A DNA stretch of 17,136 nucleotides from Candidatus Eiseniibacteriota bacterium (lineage in GTDB: Bacteria; Eisenbacteria; RBG-16-71-46; JAGVPR01): NCBI GenBank assembly GCA_020052115.1, contig JAGVPR010000117.1, positions 1 through 17,136 on the forward strand, written 5' to 3'. Below, in pieces: positions 14,344 to 17,136 of the stretch. A model generated the notes under the pieces. It saw only the letters and a program-made list of their open reading frames with translations. It ran no database searches and was not told the origin of the DNA. Position numbers and translations under genes: made by a program. Every line of letters begins with the position of its first letter. Position 1 is the first letter of the stretch.

Positions 14344-15870
14344 ATGGTGTTCGGAACGCGAACGGATTCGGGGCCGGGGTTAATCCTCGTCCTGTTCTGC
14401 CTCCTGACGGTAGCGTCCTGGCCGAGCCTCTGCTCTGCCGACGGCGCTCTCTCCGCGGGCGCGTCGTCCGCGGGCGACGATCTGACGCTTCGCATTGATC
14501 CCGCGTTCACCCCGAGCCGCCTCGGCCCGACCGAGAGAGCGTGGTACGACCGGCTGCTCGCCTCCATGTCGAACAGCCGCACGCTCATTGACACCCGCGC
14601 GGGCGAGGATGATCTGTACACGCTCGGCCGATCCGTAGGGGATTACACCGCCTCTCTTCTTCTTGCGCTCCGCGCCACCGGGGACCGCGCGTTTCTCGAC
14701 CGCGTCGCGGAGATCAGCGAGATCTATCGGGCCGATCTCGCCGATGCGTGGGACAACGGCACGCAGGACGGTTTCGTGAACTGGCGGTGGCACGAAGATC
14801 CGGCGTCTTCCTACTACGGCACCGACCTCCATCAGCTCGACGAGACCATGACGCACGGCAACGTTGCGCTGGTGGCATACGCCTTTCATGTGAATCGCGA
14901 CGTGGACCCGTCGTACGGCGAGAAGGCTGATTTCTGGCGCGGATACCTGGAGAATCAGTTCCTCGCCAAGTGGACGGCTCGAGCGGGAGGCGACCCGGTC
15001 GCCGCCTGGGACAACGAGGGGACGGGGCTCTACAAGCGCTACACGCATCCCCGCGCGAACCAGCTTCGTCTCGCGTATTACTTGTGGAAGATCACCGGCA
15101 ACGACTTCTACAGGCAGCGCGCCGAGCCGATCGCGACGGAGCTTCTTGCCCACGTCCAGACGAATCCCGACGTGCCGAGCGCTTACCGATGGAAGCATCA
15201 AGTCTCGGGCTCGGACTTGGGCTGGCAGCAGATCAACTACGCGCACTACTTCATGTTCCCGGTCCTGGAGATGCACCTCGAGAACTACCTGGGCTACGCT
15301 TCCGAAAGCAACATGGGCCGCTACGCCTCCACGTTTCGTGACGTCGTGTTCGGCCCCTTCGGACCCGGGTACGGCACGATGGCGTATCGCGTTTACGGTA
15401 CAGAGACCGCGGGCAGCGAGTTCTACGAGATGGCCGGGTTCGGACGCTGGGATCAGACGGGATCGCTCTTGAACATGGCGAACTCGCGCTATCTCTGCGG
15501 GCTCGACGGCGTCTACATCTCAGCGGGCGCCCTCATGGCCGTGAGCCAGAGACACGGCACGACGACGGGCGTTGAGCCCGGCACCGGCGGGCCGCCGGCG
15601 CGGCATCTGGCGCCGCCCGCCCCCAATCCCTTTCGATCGCAGACGGACATCCGCATCCATGCCGCGGAGAGCCCCGTGAACCTGGCCGTCTACGATGTCT
15701 CCGGGCGGCTCGTGCGGCGTCTCACCGCCGCGAGGCATGCGACAGGACCGCTCACGGGAACTTGGGACGGGACGGATGCCGCGGGCGCGGAGGTCGCCAG
15801 CGGGATCTACTACATCCGTCTCGCGCGGAGCGGGCCCGAAGAGACGCGGTCCGTCGTGCGGCTTCGGTAG
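14344..15870 (+). CDS. Secreted helical (toroid-like) protein with C-terminal FlgD-Ig-like domain
   Basis: A 508-residue exported protein. The signal peptide has a hydrophobic core LILVLFCLLTVASW and likely cleavage after Ala32 (SLCSA). The middle, about residues 60-400, is rich in paired-helix patterns and aromatic/acidic segments (FVNWRWHED, LHQLDETMTHGN, GLYKRYTHPRANQ), suggesting an alpha/alpha toroid like many polysaccharide lyases and glycoside hydrolases. I recognise no named catalytic family. Residues 424-508 form a FlgD-Ig-like beta domain: APNPFR at 426-431, VYDVSGRLVRRL, WDGTDAAG from Trp474 and SGIYYIRL. In FCB-type bacteria such tails often accompany secretion or surface attachment. 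ATG 14344 follows GGGAGGAG; a frame open from 14293 lacks a ribosome site, and GTG 14347 is an alternative start. It is divergent from the flippase block, so a role in processing the same glycan is plausible but unproven. Confidence 0.8.
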   Translation: MVFGTRTDSGPGLILVLFCLLTVASWPSLCSADGALSAGASSAGDDLTLRIDPAFTPSRLGPTERAWYDRLLASMSNSRTLIDTRAGEDDLYTLGRSVGDYTASLLLALRATGDRAFLDRVAEISEIYRADLADAWDNGTQDGFVNWRWHEDPASSYYGTDLHQLDETMTHGNVALVAYAFHVNRDVDPSYGEKADFWRGYLENQFLAKWTARAGGDPVAAWDNEGTGLYKRYTHPRANQLRLAYYLWKITGNDFYRQRAEPIATELLAHVQTNPDVPSAYRWKHQVSGSDLGWQQINYAHYFMFPVLEMHLENYLGYASESNMGRYASTFRDVVFGPFGPGYGTMAYRVYGTETAGSEFYEMAGFGRWDQTGSLLNMANSRYLCGLDGVYISAGALMAVSQRHGTTTGVEPGTGGPPARHLAPPAPNPFRSQTDIRIHAAESPVNLAVYDVSGRLVRRLTAARHATGPLTGTWDGTDAAGAEVASGIYYIRLARSGPEETRSVVRLR

Positions 15871-15948
15871 ACTCTTCCTCACCAGCCCCCCCGTAGCGGG
15901 CGCCGGAACTCTCTGGTAGACTGTGGGTCCCATTACGGAGGGTGATCC

Positions 15949-16284
15949 ATGGACTACAAGGAGCTGCACAAGAAGACCGTCGCCGAGTTGCGCGAGCTGG
16001 CGAAGGAGAAGTTCCCCGATATCGAGGGAACGATCGCGATGCACAAGGACAAGCTGCTCGAGGTGCTCTGCCATCACATGGGCATTGACCGGCACGGACA
16101 TCACGAAGCGGTCGTCGCCGGCGTGAGCATTCCCGAGCTGAAGAAGCAGGTCCGCGCGCTCAAGGCCCAGAAAGCAGCGCTCGCCGGCAAGAGCGACGGC
16201 AAGTCCCTCAAGAAGACCCGCAAGCAGATCCACCGGCTGAAGCACAAGATGCGCCGGCTGGTCGAGCTGTCGCCGAAGTCGTAG
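15949..16284 (+). CDS. Small Rho-N/SAP-like basic protein
   Basis: A 111-residue protein. Residues 1-46 (DYKELHKKTVAELRELAKEK, then HKDKLLEVLCHHMGI) match the helix-extended-helix of the Rho N-terminal/SAP-like domain, which binds nucleic acid. A short histidine-rich link (HHMGIDRHGHHE) follows. Residues 60-107 are strongly basic and heptad-like (ELKKQVRALKAQKAAL, KQIHRLKHKMRRLVEL), which suggests a coiled coil or a nucleic-acid-binding helix. It lacks the Rho ATPase, so it is not a terminator factor itself. ATG 15949 has GGAGG 7 nt upstream. It stands 78 nt after the toroid-like gene and 11 nt before the GT-C gene; a role in the glycan pathway is not evident. It may be a housekeeping nucleoid-associated or RNA-binding protein. 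Confidence 0.82.
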   Translation: MDYKELHKKTVAELRELAKEKFPDIEGTIAMHKDKLLEVLCHHMGIDRHGHHEAVVAGVSIPELKKQVRALKAQKAALAGKSDGKSLKKTRKQIHRLKHKMRRLVELSPKS

Positions 16285-16295
16285 TCGCGCCGGCC

Positions 16296-17119
16296 GTGAA
16301 GCCGCGTCCGGCGCCCCACGCAGGTGCGGGTGCGACGTGGACGGACGAACAGTGGTGGGTCTCGCGGCGGCGGATCGTCCTCATGGCGATCGTCGCCGCG
16401 GCCGTCCTCGTCCGCATCCTCTACTTCACCCAGATCGCGAGCTCGCCGTGCGTCCTCCTTCATCGCGCATCGCAGACCGACATGGCTTTCTTCGACGGTT
16501 GGGCGCGCGAGATCGTCTCCGGCGACCTGATGTCCGCCCGCGTCGAGCCTCCGCTCCACGATTGGCACGGCCTGATCGCTGAACGGTATTTCAGCCGCCA
16601 TCCGGATGAGGCCCGAGCGTACGTGGATCGCGCCGAACACGCGAACGCGGAGCCGGGCGCGCTGTTGTGGCGGGACTGGCTGGGCCGCGGCCGTTTCTAC
16701 CAGGAGCCGCTCTATCCGTACCTCATCGCGCTCACCTACGCGATCCTCGGTCCCGATCCGCGCTGGGTCTTCGTGTGGCAAATGCTTCTCGGAGCGGCGA
16801 CAACCGCGCTCGTGCTCGCCGTCACGCGTCGCGCTTTCGGCGATCGCGCCGGCGTGCTCGCGGCCGCGATGGTGTGCCTGGGTGGGCCGTGGATCTACCC
16901 TGAAGCAGTCCTCGTGCGCACGACTCTCCTCGTCTTCGCGGGGTTCGGGCTCGTGCTGCTTCTCGATCGGGCGCTCGAGCACCCCTCCTTCCGGCGATGG
17001 TTCTGGATCGGGCTCGCCGCGGGGGGCGCGGTTCTGTTGCAGGCCTACTTCGTGATGTTCCTCGCGGCCGCGGCGGCGTTCGCGCTCTTCGATCGGCGCT
17101 CGCAAGCCGCGGGCGCGTC
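16296..17119 (+). CDS. GT-C (PMT/ArnT-like) membrane glycosyltransferase, N-terminal part
   Basis: An open frame from GTG 16296 to the contig end, with about 275 genuine residues. One transmembrane segment is at residues 27-44 (IVLMAIVAAAVLVRILYF), followed by a large extracytoplasmic loop with TDMAFFDGWAREI. Asp62 fits the catalytic acidic position of GT-C enzymes in the first loop. FYQEPLYPYLIALTYAI and several more hydrophobic helices follow (WVFVWQMLLGAATTALVLAV, LLVFAGFGLVLLL, WIGLAAGGAVLLQAY). These proteins transfer sugars from polyprenyl-phosphate donors in the periplasm. The GTG start has no good ribosome site and is 11 nt after the previous stop, so the start may be elsewhere. Bases 17120-17136 are adapter, so the residues after 17119 are artificial and the true C-terminal half is missing. 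Confidence 0.82.
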
Positions 17120-17136
17120 AGATCGGAAGAGCACAC
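17120..17136 (+). other. Illumina TruSeq adapter contamination at contig end
   Basis: The last 17 bases, AGATCGGAAGAGCACAC, are identical to the start of the Illumina TruSeq read-1 adapter. Genomic sequence therefore ends at 17119. On the minus strand the adapter would start a false frame encoding the known artefact peptide VCSSDL. Confidence 0.97.

Noticed and set aside
14380..15276. Minus-strand open frame of 298 codons opposite the secreted toroid-like gene
   Set aside because: No recognisable pattern; the plus strand has a signal peptide, ribosome site and FlgD-Ig tail.
15867..15922. GGTAGACT repeated at 15867 and 15915, the second resembling a -10 box for the Rho-N-like gene
   Set aside because: The first copy overlaps a stop codon, and the second has no -35 hexamer at about 17 bp; probably coincidence.
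16101..17105. Minus-strand open frame of 334 codons opposite the Rho-N-like and GT-C genes
   Set aside because: Charged low-complexity translation (Arg/Glu/His/Pro); the plus strand shows membrane helices of the GT-C family.
1..17136. CRISPR arrays, tRNA or rRNA genes, insertion sequences
   Set aside because: No regularly spaced repeats, no tRNA-like cloverleaf or rRNA segments noticed, and no transposase-like protein in any frame.

Overview
The window is high-GC, gene-dense bacterial DNA: 12 protein genes, two of them cut by the window ends, and no RNA genes, CRISPR arrays or insertion sequences that I could recognise. It most resembles a polysaccharide (exopolysaccharide, capsule or O-antigen) biosynthesis and secretion locus. 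I infer an uncultured or environmental Gram-negative-type lineage. The secreted protein at 14344-15870 ends in a FlgD-Ig-like domain with a C-terminal pattern (VYDVSGRLVRRL, WDGTD, G-x-YYIRL) common in FCB-group and Eisenbacteria-like genomes. This placement is inference only. The last 17 bases are Illumina TruSeq adapter, so the sequence is a contig end from short-read assembly.

Layout. Block 1 (minus strand, transcribed from about 6069 down to 1): polysaccharide deacetylase, SAM methyltransferase, GT4 glycosyltransferase, AsnB-type amidotransferase, and a second GT4 glycosyltransferase cut by the left edge. The last three genes overlap. Divergent from this block, on the plus strand, is a secreted heparinase II/III-like polysaccharide lyase (6562-8928). 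Block 2 (minus strand, 13773 down to 8948): Wzx-type flippase, CelD/FemAB-like GNAT acyltransferase, GT4 glycosyltransferase and a second SAM methyltransferase, tightly packed. Divergent from block 2, on the plus strand, is a secreted helical-repeat (toroid-like) protein with a FlgD-Ig tail (14344-15870). It is followed by a small Rho-N/SAP-like basic protein and the start of a multi-TM GT-C (PMT/ArnT-like) glycosyltransferase that runs into the adapter.

How the genes may work together (inference from families and order): the GT4 enzymes build an oligosaccharide on a lipid carrier. The methyltransferases, the amidotransferase, the acyltransferase and the deacetylase decorate or trim it. The flippase moves the unit across the inner membrane. 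The secreted lyase and the toroid-like protein process polymer outside the cytoplasm. Each biosynthetic block faces a secreted enzyme across a roughly 0.5 kb gene-free region, which suggests paired divergent control. No Wzy polymerase, exosortase or initiating sugar-phosphate transferase is visible in this window.

Several genes use non-ATG starts (TTG, GTG and one probable CTG), and I chose these starts from Shine-Dalgarno matches and family N-termini.
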